A stretch of 36,951 nt of DNA from an archaeon (GCA_018692925.1 JABHLH010000009.1:1-36951); one strand, 5' to 3'. Numbered from the stretch's first letter, positions 24,095-33,728 are shown. The notes: generated by a model not told the origin, from the sequence alone. Made by a program: numbers and translations.

Positions 24095-24730
24095 ATGGAA
24101 GCATATCCTAAAAAAGGAACAACAACTGTAGGTTTAGTTTGTAAAGATGGAATAGTTTTAGCTGCTGATAAAAGAGCAACAGCTGGAAATTTAATAGCTA
24201 ATAAGAAAGTGCTGAAAGTAGTACCTGTGAGTGATCATATGGCTATGACAACAGCAGGTTTAGTTAGTGATATTCAATTGTTTACTAAATTAATTAGAGC
24301 TCAGTTAATGTTGTTAAAAATGAGAAAAGGCAAAGAGCCTAGCGTAAAAGAAGCAGCAAATTTGTTAGCTAATATGACATATTCAAATATCAGAAGACCA
24401 AGTATGATTCCAGGAATTGTTGGATTTTTATTTGGTGGATATGATGATAATGAAAAATATAGTCTTTATGATATTTCTTTTGATGGAAATGTTATGGAAA
24501 TTGACGACTATGCAGCAATTGGTTCTGGAAGTAGTGTAGCAATTGGTGTGTTAGAAACTCTATTTAAGAAAGATTTGACAGTGAAAGAAGCAAAAGAAAT
24601 TGCTGAAAGAGCATTACTTAGTGCAATGAATAGAGATTCTGCAACAGGAAATGGAATTGATGTTGTAGTAATAAATGAAAAAGGCGTAGAATTTGTAGTT
24701 AAAAAAGAAGTAAAGAGTGTTCTAAAGTAA
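24095..24730 (+). CDS. psmB: Proteasome subunit beta
   Basis: This is the catalytic subunit of the 20S proteasome. The 8-residue propeptide MEAYPKKG should be removed by self-cleavage to expose Thr9 (TTTVGL). Catalytic partners are D25 (LAADKRATAG) and K41 (mature D17 and K33), with the GSGSSVA loop near residue 147. At 211 aa the length is standard. It precedes the aCPSF1 gene, a neighbour relationship seen in many archaea. No alpha subunit is in the window. Confidence 0.96.
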   Translation: MEAYPKKGTTTVGLVCKDGIVLAADKRATAGNLIANKKVLKVVPVSDHMAMTTAGLVSDIQLFTKLIRAQLMLLKMRKGKEPSVKEAANLLANMTYSNIRRPSMIPGIVGFLFGGYDDNEKYSLYDISFDGNVMEIDDYAAIGSGSSVAIGVLETLFKKDLTVKEAKEIAERALLSAMNRDSATGNGIDVVVINEKGVEFVVKKEVKSVLK

Positions 24731-24776
24731 CTCTCTTATTTTATTTTAAATTTTAAAAATAAGGTGTTTTAAAAAA

Positions 24777-26678
24777 ATGGCAGATATATTACAAGAAGTA
24801 TTAAAAAAGTTAGACGATAATAAAGAAATAAGTTCAGCTAGTTTCGAAGCTGCAAATATTATTTTATATACAAAAAATAAAGAATTCTTTATAGATAATA
24901 AAGGAAGAATTAGAGAATTAGTAAATGAATTTAAGAAAAGAATAGAATTAAGACCTGATCCAAAGTTATCAATATCACAAGAAAAAGCTGAAAAAGCAAT
25001 TAGAGAGATTTTACCAACTGAATGTAATGTTGCACAAATTATTTTTGATCCTCAAAGAAGTAGAGTTATTATTGAAGCTGAAAAACCAGGTTTAGCAATT
25101 GGAAAATCTGGAGAACTATTACAAAAAATTAAAGAAGCTACTTTTTGGGTGCCTTTGATTAAAAGAACACCTTCAATTAGATCTATTATTATTGAAAATA
25201 TTAGAGCAGTACTTTATGAAAATAATGATTTTAGAAAAAAGTTTTTGAATCAAGTTGGAAAAAGAATTTATAATGGATGGATTAGAGGAAAAAAAAGTGA
25301 ATGGGTAAGACTTTCTTTCTTAGGAGCTGGACGACAAGTAGGAAGAAGTTGTTTATTTTTGCAAACTCCTGAATCAAGAATTGTTTTAGATTGTGGAATT
25401 AATGTTGCAGCAAATAAAGAACATATGTATCCACAGTTTGATTTGCCTGAATTTAAAATTAATGAAATTGATGCTGTAGTTATTTCACACGCACACTTAG
25501 ATCATAGTTCAATGGTGCCTTTGTTAATTAAGTATGGATACACTGGACCAATTTATTGTACAATGCCAACAAGAGATATTATGTCTTTGTTAGCTTTAGA
25601 TTATATTTCTGTTGGATTTAAAGAAAGTTCTGAAGCACCATTTAGTATTACAGAAGTAAAACAAATGGTAAAACAAACAATTTGTTTAAGTTATAATGAA
25701 GTTTCAGATATTACACCTGACATTAGAATTACATTCTATAATGCTGGACATATTTTAGGAAGTGCTATGACACACTTACATATTGGAAATGGCTTACATA
25801 ATTTGTTGTACACTGGAGATATGTTGTATGATTATTCAAATTTATTATCAAGAGCTGTAACAAGATTCCCAAGATTAGAAACTGTTATTGTTGAGAGTAC
25901 TTATGGTTCAAAAAATGATCTCCCACCGTCTAGAAAAGAGTGTGAAGATGAACTTGTAAATATTATTAATACAACAGTTAAGAATGGCGGGAAAATTTTA
26001 ATGCCTGTTTTAGGAGTTGGAAGATCGCAAGAGATCATGGTTATTTTAGAAAAAGCTATTAGAGAAGGTAAAGTTCCAAAGATTCCAGTTTACGTTCAAG
26101 GAATGGTTTGGGATGTTACTGCAATCCATACTGCATATCCAGATTTTTTTAATAACAAAGTTAAGAAAGAAATTTTTTATGAAGGAAAGAATCCATTCTT
26201 GTCAGAAATATTTAAGAGAGTTGGAAGTCATAAAGAAATGCATGCTGTTATTGATTCAAAAGAACCTTGTTTAATTTTAGCTACATCAGGTATGCTTACA
26301 GGTGGTGCTTCTGTTGAGTACTTTAAAAATTTAGGACCAAATAAAAAAAATGCAATTATTTTAACTTGTTATCAAGGAAAAGGTTCACTTGGAAAAAGAA
26401 TTCAAGATGGAGAAAAAGAATTTAGTTTCTCACTTGATACAAATAGAAGTGAAGTTATGAAAATGAATGCAGGAGTTTTTACAATCAAAGGATTTTCTGG
26501 ACATAGTTCAAGACCACAATTAATGTCTTTCTTAAAAAGTTTAGAACCAAGGCCAAAAAGAGTTGTTATGAATCATGGTGAGAGTTCAAAATGTCTTGAT
26601 TTAGCTTCCTCTGTCCACAAATTAATGAGAGTTGAAACTTCAGTTCCAAGAAATATGGATGCTTTGAGGTTAATTTAG
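24777..26678 (+). CDS. fttA: aCPSF1, KH-domain beta-CASP ribonuclease / transcription termination factor
   Basis: This archaeal CPSF73-like nuclease cleaves nascent RNA at U-rich sites and terminates transcription. Domains: two N-terminal KH modules (about residues 1-145; PGLAIGKSGE is the GxxG loop), a metallo-beta-lactamase core starting near 175 (SHAHLDHS, H238-x-H240-x-D242-H243; later HILGS and YTGDM), a beta-CASP domain (about 360-550, VESTYGSK onward) and C-terminal SGHSSRPQL with VMNHGES. All zinc-binding motifs are intact. The 633-aa length is normal. The U-rich terminators in this window are its expected substrates. Confidence 0.95.
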   Translation: MADILQEVLKKLDDNKEISSASFEAANIILYTKNKEFFIDNKGRIRELVNEFKKRIELRPDPKLSISQEKAEKAIREILPTECNVAQIIFDPQRSRVIIEAEKPGLAIGKSGELLQKIKEATFWVPLIKRTPSIRSIIIENIRAVLYENNDFRKKFLNQVGKRIYNGWIRGKKSEWVRLSFLGAGRQVGRSCLFLQTPESRIVLDCGINVAANKEHMYPQFDLPEFKINEIDAVVISHAHLDHSSMVPLLIKYGYTGPIYCTMPTRDIMSLLALDYISVGFKESSEAPFSITEVKQMVKQTICLSYNEVSDITPDIRITFYNAGHILGSAMTHLHIGNGLHNLLYTGDMLYDYSNLLSRAVTRFPRLETVIVESTYGSKNDLPPSRKECEDELVNIINTTVKNGGKILMPVLGVGRSQEIMVILEKAIREGKVPKIPVYVQGMVWDVTAIHTAYPDFFNNKVKKEIFYEGKNPFLSEIFKRVGSHKEMHAVIDSKEPCLILATSGMLTGGASVEYFKNLGPNKKNAIILTCYQGKGSLGKRIQDGEKEFSFSLDTNRSEVMKMNAGVFTIKGFSGHSSRPQLMSFLKSLEPRPKRVVMNHGESSKCLDLASSVHKLMRVETSVPRNMDALRLI

Positions 26679-26685
26679 TGATTAC

Positions 26686-26700
26686 TGTGTAATAGTTACA
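26686..26700. promoter_or_regulatory. TGT-N9-ACA element upstream of the five-gene block
   Basis: TGTGTAATAGTTACA ends 10 nt before the TATA box. A related element with the same spacing precedes the promoter at 36177. It could be a regulator site. Confidence 0.3.
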
Positions 26701-26710
26701 GAGAGAAAAC

Positions 26711-26718
26711 TTTATAAA
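26711..26718 (+). promoter_or_regulatory. TATA box of the five-gene accessory block
   Basis: TTTATAAA is centred 27-28 nt before the ATG at 26742, giving a leaderless first gene. Confidence 0.52.
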
Positions 26719-26741
26719 GGAAAAGTTAAAATTTCTAGCTT

Positions 26742-29180
26742 ATGGTAAAATCTAGATCTCAAAATAATGGAGAAGATTGGAAATATGGAATTGATACTGT
26801 ACAAGTTCTTGTTTATCCAAGTATTACTGACATAAGTGATTTGGATAAATGGAAAAGAAATGTTAACTCTATTTTAAATGATGCAGAAGTAAGAACAGGT
26901 GTTGTAAATATTCCGGGATATAGAGCAGCTCAACCAGTTATGGCTGTTAGAATAAGTAATTATGAAGATTTTCTTAGATTTCAAAAAAATGTTTTAGGAA
27001 AAAGAGCAAAAGTAGGAACTCCTGAAGCATTAAAAGGAGCATTGAGTATAGATGACATATTTAATAGAGAAGAAGAAGGTGAAGTTGCTAGTTGTGAAGA
27101 ATGTGGTCTTCTTGGTGATGGATTTATACAAATAAATGAAGGTGACCATATTGATGTACTTGAAGAAAGTAGAAAATTAGAAAATGATAATGAAAGATTA
27201 CGTAGAAATAATGGTGAATTAGGTAAACACAATGAAAAATTAACTGTAGCAAATATAGAACATAAAAGTGAAAAAGTTTACTTGAAAAAAAGAATTAATG
27301 ATTTATCAAAACTTGTAAGTGATGAAGAAACATTAAGAAGTGAAAGAGATAATTATTTAGAAAAAGCAAATAGTATTGAAGTAAATTTAAGATTAGCACA
27401 AGAACCTTTACTTAGAGAATTAGGTTTAGTTGAAAGAATTACTAGAAGAATAGATTCAGTTAGAGAACTTTTAGGTGAAACTAATATTGATGAATTAAAA
27501 GAAAATATAGAGAATGGTGAAGATGTTTATATTTCTAAAAAATATGATATTCTAATTTCAGAAATACAAAAAATTGAAATGAGTGCAGTAGCAGGAATAG
27601 AATTAATTGAAGGTTATGAGCAAATAAAAGCTAGAGAAGTTACAGCTAAAAAAACAATTGAATATGTAAATGGATTAGCAGAAATTTTTGATGAAAGTGG
27701 TATGATTATTGATAAAAATATATTTAGAGAAGCATTTAGAGGAATGCCTTTAGCATTAGCTCCTTTAGCATATTCAACATATCAAACTGCAAGAGAAGGA
27801 TTATCTGATGCTCAAAAAGCAATAGAGGAATTAGAGGAATTAGAAAACAAATATGAAAGAACAAAAATATTAAGTGAACAAATAAAAGAAACAAGAAATG
27901 AATATAGAAGTTTATTAGAATTAAATAAGGAAATTGATACAATCGTTGGAAATGAGAGAGTAATTCCATTTAGATTAGAATTTTTAGGTGAAACAAAAGA
28001 TGACTATAGAATGAAAGTTACTATCCCTGTGTTAAAAGATCAAAAAGGATTATTATATGATGAATTAAGATTATTTGCATTGTCCCCAGTTTTAGAAGAT
28101 AAATTAAATGGGATTGAAAGAGTAGGCGACGGAGAAGGTGAATTAAATAGTTATATTTACAAATTTGATAAATCAGAAATAGAAAGTGGAGAAGATTTAG
28201 CTTTACTATTGTATAGAATTGGAAATACAATGACAAGTTTAACAAGTCAATTATATTTTGGAAAATTAGGTTTTGAATTAAATATGGATTGTAGATTCAA
28301 TGCTGGAAGATTAATTAGTTTAGAAGAAGAAGTTGTTCAACCTGTAATAGAAGTTATAGGACCAGTAGTTGAAGTTATAGAACCAGTAGTTGAAGAAACA
28401 GTTGAAAGAAGAATTATTACTTATGATCAATATGTAGAACAACTTCAAAATAGAGGATTAAGATATGGTTTAGGATTTGATGATAAAGAAATTTTTAATA
28501 TTGCATCTGGAAGAGTAAAATTGAGAGAGTTTAAACATCTTGCAAGTATGGAATTAATTTTAACAATGGTCGAAAAAGGATTTATACAATCAGGAAATCT
28601 AAAATTAGGAGCAAAATCCTCATTGATATCAAATTATGATTGGAAAGATACATTTCCAGAAATTTATAAAAAATCACATGGAAAGTGGACTTCAAGAACA
28701 AGTCATTTTTTTAACCTCTTAGTTGATAATGAACTTGTTATTAGAAATCAAGAAAAACCTTTTAATAGATTTAATCCTGGTTTTTGGATTCCAAGAGAGT
28801 CACAATTATTAATTAATGCACAAGATGCAAGAGATAATGTTTCTGATGAAGTATATGCAAAAGGAAATATTTTACCAATTGGATTTTATTTAGTAAGGAA
28901 TGCTTACCACTTATTTGGAAAAATTAAAGCTGAAGAATTTAGTAGTGAAGGATTAAGCTATGATCAAATTTGGGAAAATGTTCTAGACCATAGAAATTTA
29001 TCCCATATTATTTGTTTAGGTGATGACCAACAAGTATCAGAAGATATTTTTGAACAAACAATACAAGATTTTCCAAGAATGACAAAAAATGAATTTAATG
29101 AAAGTTATGATAGATTAATTGATAGAGAACATATTTTCAAAAAAGGAAGCAGATATTTATTTAATGGAGATTTAAAATGA
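26742..29180 (+). CDS. Unknown 812-aa coiled-coil protein, first gene of the accessory block
   Basis: I do not recognise a family. Residues about 14-90 look like a small alpha/beta (ferredoxin-like) domain. A single C-x2-C (C118, C121) follows. A coiled coil spans about 137-215, and more helices, partly coiled coil, reach about 400 (350-400 is Glu/Lys-rich). Residues about 405-520 form an alpha/beta region. An acidic Pro/Val/Glu hinge (526-556) with a short repeat separates a C-terminal part (about 558-812) with two winged-helix-like stretches, the last near 785-808 (YDRLIDREHIFKKGSRYLF). The stop overlaps the next start (ATGA). The architecture suggests a scaffold that binds nucleic acid or partners; this is inference. 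Confidence 0.72.
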   Translation: MVKSRSQNNGEDWKYGIDTVQVLVYPSITDISDLDKWKRNVNSILNDAEVRTGVVNIPGYRAAQPVMAVRISNYEDFLRFQKNVLGKRAKVGTPEALKGALSIDDIFNREEEGEVASCEECGLLGDGFIQINEGDHIDVLEESRKLENDNERLRRNNGELGKHNEKLTVANIEHKSEKVYLKKRINDLSKLVSDEETLRSERDNYLEKANSIEVNLRLAQEPLLRELGLVERITRRIDSVRELLGETNIDELKENIENGEDVYISKKYDILISEIQKIEMSAVAGIELIEGYEQIKAREVTAKKTIEYVNGLAEIFDESGMIIDKNIFREAFRGMPLALAPLAYSTYQTAREGLSDAQKAIEELEELENKYERTKILSEQIKETRNEYRSLLELNKEIDTIVGNERVIPFRLEFLGETKDDYRMKVTIPVLKDQKGLLYDELRLFALSPVLEDKLNGIERVGDGEGELNSYIYKFDKSEIESGEDLALLLYRIGNTMTSLTSQLYFGKLGFELNMDCRFNAGRLISLEEEVVQPVIEVIGPVVEVIEPVVEETVERRIITYDQYVEQLQNRGLRYGLGFDDKEIFNIASGRVKLREFKHLASMELILTMVEKGFIQSGNLKLGAKSSLISNYDWKDTFPEIYKKSHGKWTSRTSHFFNLLVDNELVIRNQEKPFNRFNPGFWIPRESQLLINAQDARDNVSDEVYAKGNILPIGFYLVRNAYHLFGKIKAEEFSSEGLSYDQIWENVLDHRNLSHIICLGDDQQVSEDIFEQTIQDFPRMTKNEFNESYDRLIDREHIFKKGSRYLFNGDLK
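28350..28391 (+). repeat. 21-bp in-frame tandem duplication in the hinge
   Basis: Two copies of GAAGTTATAGGACCAGTAG plus TT, differing by one base, encode the E-V-I-(G/E)-P-V-V hinge of the 812-aa protein. The flanks show a decayed third unit. Confidence 0.7.
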
Positions 29181-30670
29181 GTAAACTTGAAGATGCGTTA
29201 AAGAGATATGGAGCTGAAGAATTAGTTTCACAACTTTCAGGACAAGGAGTTACTTTAGATGATATTTTAAGTGGAAACTATACTCCAGGAGAATTAGCAA
29301 AAGTAATTGTTCAAGAAGTAGATAGAGAAGCTTTTGGAGGAGATGTTTTAAATCAAGGACTTATTTTAGTTTTACAAAATGATAAAGGTTCAAGAGTTCA
29401 TCAATTATATTCTGAAGAAGATGAAAGAGAACTATTGGGAGATCAAGAAAGATATCATCCAACAAAAGATTTACTTCCATTATTAGATATTTCAAGTATT
29501 GCAATTAGTGTTGATCCAGAAGGAGTTAAAGTTCAAAAAACTAGAAAGAAACCTGAAGGAGAAATTAAACCAAGATCTAAAGCAAATAGAAAAATGGATT
29601 TGTATGACCCTTTACTTTACCAATTGTTAAGACAACAAGGAGATAGAATTGCACATTTAGCTTATATTAATCCTAACGAAGAATTACCTGATGAAAAAAA
29701 AGCTGTTGAAGGTGAAAGAGCAATTAGAGAAAAATTCCCAGAATTAGAACCACTATTTATGTTAGGTTTGAAAAAAGTTCATACTTTAGAATCTTGGTTA
29801 TATGATATGGCTCAGAAAAGAGTTAGTAACTTAAAAAGAAAAGTGAAAAGTTTTTATGCTAGCAATGAAGGAAAAGAATTTGTAAAAAAATTCTATGAAC
29901 AAGATTTTATGGAGACTGCAAGGTTTAGAGCAAAAAGAAAAGAGATTGTACAAAGAGAAGCTCTTTATGATCTTGCACCAGAAGTTATTTCATGGGTTTT
30001 AGGTCAAGATATTGTAAAAAGAAGAGATGCTGATTTCCTATTAAGGGCAGTTGGTGTAGGTTTAATTTGTGCAGAAGAATATGAAGGAAGAATAAAAAAA
30101 GCTATGGGTTATTGGGGAACAATTGCAAATAGTATTAGTGAAGCTGCGAGAATTAATTATGTTATTGAAAATGGATTATTAGATAATCCAGTTGATATTA
30201 AAGATGTATATTATCCAATGTTAAGAGAATTTTGTGATAATCGTGGAGTTTATTCAGGAAGAAATTTATCAACTAGTTTATATGCTATGTATGGACTGGG
30301 GAAATTAATGAGAACTGAAAATGAACCAGTTTTATCTTTTTTATTAAATTATCAATATCTAATTCCAGGAAGATGGATTGTAAATAATTATAAAAAGTTA
30401 TTAGATACTACTGATGAAATATTTCAAAGAAAAAAAGAAGATTTTTCGGATATAAAAGCTCAAACAAGCCCAATGTATATTATAAGAGCTTTAGAAAGAG
30501 ATCAGGAATTAAAAGATAGATTTACAAGCTATACAGGAACAAGTAGAGAAAAAGTTATGAGTAATAATTCAATTGGAATGATATTAAAAAGATTTGTAAT
30601 TTTAGAAAAAGAAAGATATGAAGAATATTTTACAGTAAGAGATAGAAGTGTATATTTATCTGAAAAATAG
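29177..30670 (+). CDS. Unknown 497-aa protein, second gene of the accessory block
   Basis: I do not recognise it. The N-terminus (about 1-48) is a small helical domain (YGAEELVSQLSGQGVTLDDI). A beta-rich segment (about 58-115) follows, then a strongly basic linker (about 117-140, with TRKKPEGEIKPRSKANRK), then a long helical domain (about 140-450) containing a basic stretch near 205-225. The last 50 residues (NSIGMILKRFVILEKER to SVYLSEK) resemble a winged helix. There is no P-loop, no nuclease signature and no membrane segment. It is translationally coupled to the 812-aa gene by a 4-nt overlap, so the two products are probably made in fixed ratio. Confidence 0.72.
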   Translation: MSKLEDALKRYGAEELVSQLSGQGVTLDDILSGNYTPGELAKVIVQEVDREAFGGDVLNQGLILVLQNDKGSRVHQLYSEEDERELLGDQERYHPTKDLLPLLDISSIAISVDPEGVKVQKTRKKPEGEIKPRSKANRKMDLYDPLLYQLLRQQGDRIAHLAYINPNEELPDEKKAVEGERAIREKFPELEPLFMLGLKKVHTLESWLYDMAQKRVSNLKRKVKSFYASNEGKEFVKKFYEQDFMETARFRAKRKEIVQREALYDLAPEVISWVLGQDIVKRRDADFLLRAVGVGLICAEEYEGRIKKAMGYWGTIANSISEAARINYVIENGLLDNPVDIKDVYYPMLREFCDNRGVYSGRNLSTSLYAMYGLGKLMRTENEPVLSFLLNYQYLIPGRWIVNNYKKLLDTTDEIFQRKKEDFSDIKAQTSPMYIIRALERDQELKDRFTSYTGTSREKVMSNNSIGMILKRFVILEKERYEEYFTVRDRSVYLSEK

Positions 30671-30686
30671 GTGACTGATATGAAAA

Positions 30687-33600
30687 ATGGAAGCTCTCAA
30701 TTTAGAAAAACATTCTTTGGATGATAGGTTTGTAAGAATTGTTAGAGAGCATAGAAGAATTCCAGATCTTTCTGAAATGAGAGAAGTTCCTTATTATTCT
30801 AAAGTATTAGATTCAATATTAGAAGGAAATGGTTCTTATCAAAAATATACAAAAAGATTTGAAGGTTTAATTGAAATTGTAGATTATCCTTTTCCAAGTC
30901 GTGAACAATTACATACTATGGCTGCTGTTGTTGAAAATAAAAGAATTATTATTGGAGATGCTGCAGGAGCTAGAAAAACGGCACCAGCAATGTTGGCAAA
31001 GTTTGGAATTGAAGAAGAAGTTGGAGAAAAAGTTAAAACTGTTATTGCTGCACCTGGTTATATTATTAATAATTGGATTCAAAAATTAGATCAATATGTT
31101 GAAGAAGATGTAAATTATTGTGTAATTACCCCTGAAGATAAATGGGGAGATTTGAGACAGGCTGCAAGAGAAGATATGGATTTTGTTTTCGTAAGTTATG
31201 ATTTATTGTTTAGAGAGTTGAAAGGTGAGGAAGAAGAAGAAGTTGATAGAACAGCAGCAATTTTAAATGAAATTTACAAAGATAAAAAACAAGAAGCATT
31301 AGAATATTTAAAACAAATTAGAAAAGAAAAGGATTTATCAGATTGGGGAATAGATGAAAATAGTGGATTAGAAGATATTTGTTTAGCTGCAGCTTTTGAA
31401 AATGTTAATGGTGATGATAATGGAAATGATAGAAAAACTGTTGTTGGAGAATTAATAAATATTTTAACAAAAAATGATCCTGATGAATTAAGCAAACATC
31501 AATTTTATTTTATTGGAGATGAATTTCATAATGTTAGAAGTGTTAGTTTAGGGAAAAAAACAAATGCATTTTATCATTTAGCATCAAGAGCTGAATATAT
31601 TTCTTTGTTATCAGGAACAATTATGCCAGATAATATTGGGAATTTAGCAGTTGTTGCATCTATACTTGAACCAGAAAATTATCCTGAACCTAGAAATTTT
31701 ATTAGAACTGTTGGAAATAATCCTGCAGTTGTAAGAAGATTTTTAGAAAAATATGAAAAGAAACCTGTACATACAACTGAAGAAGTTACAGGAGTTAAAC
31801 AACCTGAAATAAAAGATCAGGCATATATTTTAAATGAAAATGAATGGAAAATTTATCAAACAATACAAGCAGATAGAGAACTATCACCAATTGATAAATT
31901 ATTGTTACAAAGTTATGTTTCTTTAGATGCAAGATTAATAAAACCTGAAAATTTTAGAAAAAGTTCAAGATTAAGGGAATTAGTTGAATCAACTTTTGAG
32001 GGAAAAGAAGATTTATTAGAAAATTTAGGTAATCCTTCAAGATATGAAGTTCTTGAAGATTTAATAATTGATATCCCAAATGGAGAGAAGTATATCATTT
32101 TTTCAAATTATACTAAAGGTGTTACTGGACCAGTTACAGAATTTTTAAGAGATATGGGTAGTAATGTTGTTGTTGTTGACCAAAGTGTTTCTTCTACAAA
32201 TAAAAAAATTAGATTAAGAAAAAAAGAGATTAATAAATTAGAGAAAAATGGAGAATTTAGAGGACAAAAATATAGAATTGACTTAAGAAGATCACAAAAA
32301 GAATTATTAGATTTATTAGATAAACCTTCATTACATTATTCTGAAAGAGATAAAGTCATTTTAGAATTTCAAACGAACCCAGATATAGATGGAATTGTTA
32401 CAACCTTTGGAACATTAAGAGAAGGAAGAGATTTGTATGCAGGGAACCATATTGTAATGTATGATTGGTGTTGGATTCCTGGAGTTTTAAAACAAGCTAT
32501 TGCAAGAGCAGCAAGAAGTGGGCAGAAAAAAGAATGTTATGCAACTCAAATTAGAGCAACTGCAACTGTTGAAGATGGAAAAAAAGAACATGTACGTAGA
32601 AAAGAAGTAATTATTAGAGAAGCTGAAAGATGTGAAAATGCAATTAGTAAAGAAGATGCTGCAAGTTTAGCAGGATTAACTCCAAAATCTAGTGAAAGAG
32701 AAATTAGACCTTACTTGTTAAGCCCATGGCAATTAGCTAGAAAACTTTTAGGAAAAGTAAATGGAGGAGGAATTGAAGCTATGGAAAAATTAGTTGCAAG
32801 TGGTTATGGAGGATTATTAGCAATCAACTTTAATTATAATTGGGAAACAAGTTTGTCTGCAGATAGAGGAAAAATAGTTTCAAGAGCAATGGATCATTTA
32901 GGTCTTGATTTTAAAAGGATTTTAGAATTAGGAGCTGGACCTGCACAGATGGCTAGAACTTTAAGAAGAAATACTACAGTTGTTGATTATTTAGAAGATA
33001 TGATAGAAATTGGAAAAATTGAATGTAAAAAATTAGGAATTGATATTGATGCCTATCAAGGTTCTGTTCATAAAATGCCTTTTTTAGGTAATAGAAGTTA
33101 TGATTTTGCAGTTGGAAGTAATATATTAAATATTTTAAGCCAAGGTATAAGACCTCCAACAATAGCAGAAACAAGAAGAGTTTTAGAAGTAGGAGGACAT
33201 GCAAGTTTTGTATTCCCACCAAGTGCATTTGAATTAGAAGATAAAGAAACAGAAAGAAGAATTCTTGAAAATTTAGTTTTAGATTTTGAAAGAGCTGGTT
33301 TTGATATTAATGATGAGTTAACTGGAAGATATAAAATTACAGAAACAATTGAAGTTGAAAGTGGAAAGAAAGGAAAAGGAAAAGATGTTACTCATTTTTT
33401 ACTAGTTGGAGAAAATTCAGATAGAAAAGGTGAAATTGAAAATGGTATGTTTGAATTAAAATTAGATCATAGTTACTCAGATGGAGATGGTGAATTAACA
33501 CAAACAAAAGTGAATAAAGAAGAAAAAGAAGATGAGATTGGAACAGACCTTGGAGAAGTTTCTATTGGTTTTCAAAATATTGATACAGGTTTAGTTTTAG

Positions 33601-33728
33601 AAGTTGAAAAAGAAAACTCAATGAATAAATTTAGAGAGTTGATTAGAAAATTAGTTGAAAGTGGACAAGTAAAAAGTGAAGAAGAAGCACATAGAATTAT
33701 GGCAAATGCAATTAGGGGATTAAATTGA
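30687..33728 (+). CDS. SNF2-like helicase/translocase fused to a SAM-dependent methyltransferase
   Basis: The 1013-aa protein has an SF2 motor (about 60-640): motif I GDAAGARKT (90-98), Ia IAAPGYIINNW, II GDEFH (277-281), III LSGT (308-311), IV IIFSNYTKG, V TTFGTLREGRDL and VI QAIARAARSGQ (603-613), the SNF2 pattern. About 100 charged residues are inserted between motifs Ia and II. A class I methyltransferase follows (about 735-850): ELGAGPAQ (747-754), acidic D767, GSVHKMPF and YDFAVGSN. It lacks DPPY/NPPF and PC-ENV motifs, so DNA base methylation is unlikely. In motif I the Gly before Lys is Arg96. The tail (about 905-1013) is acidic, then helical. It starts 16 nt after the previous gene. 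Confidence 0.85.
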   Translation: MEALNLEKHSLDDRFVRIVREHRRIPDLSEMREVPYYSKVLDSILEGNGSYQKYTKRFEGLIEIVDYPFPSREQLHTMAAVVENKRIIIGDAAGARKTAPAMLAKFGIEEEVGEKVKTVIAAPGYIINNWIQKLDQYVEEDVNYCVITPEDKWGDLRQAAREDMDFVFVSYDLLFRELKGEEEEEVDRTAAILNEIYKDKKQEALEYLKQIRKEKDLSDWGIDENSGLEDICLAAAFENVNGDDNGNDRKTVVGELINILTKNDPDELSKHQFYFIGDEFHNVRSVSLGKKTNAFYHLASRAEYISLLSGTIMPDNIGNLAVVASILEPENYPEPRNFIRTVGNNPAVVRRFLEKYEKKPVHTTEEVTGVKQPEIKDQAYILNENEWKIYQTIQADRELSPIDKLLLQSYVSLDARLIKPENFRKSSRLRELVESTFEGKEDLLENLGNPSRYEVLEDLIIDIPNGEKYIIFSNYTKGVTGPVTEFLRDMGSNVVVVDQSVSSTNKKIRLRKKEINKLEKNGEFRGQKYRIDLRRSQKELLDLLDKPSLHYSERDKVILEFQTNPDIDGIVTTFGTLREGRDLYAGNHIVMYDWCWIPGVLKQAIARAARSGQKKECYATQIRATATVEDGKKEHVRRKEVIIREAERCENAISKEDAASLAGLTPKSSEREIRPYLLSPWQLARKLLGKVNGGGIEAMEKLVASGYGGLLAINFNYNWETSLSADRGKIVSRAMDHLGLDFKRILELGAGPAQMARTLRRNTTVVDYLEDMIEIGKIECKKLGIDIDAYQGSVHKMPFLGNRSYDFAVGSNILNILSQGIRPPTIAETRRVLEVGGHASFVFPPSAFELEDKETERRILENLVLDFERAGFDINDELTGRYKITETIEVESGKKGKGKDVTHFLLVGENSDRKGEIENGMFELKLDHSYSDGDGELTQTKVNKEEKEDEIGTDLGEVSIGFQNIDTGLVLEVEKENSMNKFRELIRKLVESGQVKSEEEAHRIMANAIRGLN

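Noticed and set aside
32974-33228. Minus-strand Leu-rich frame within the methyltransferase region
   Set aside because: It is antisense to a well-supported methyltransferase core and has no promoter or ribosome site of its own.
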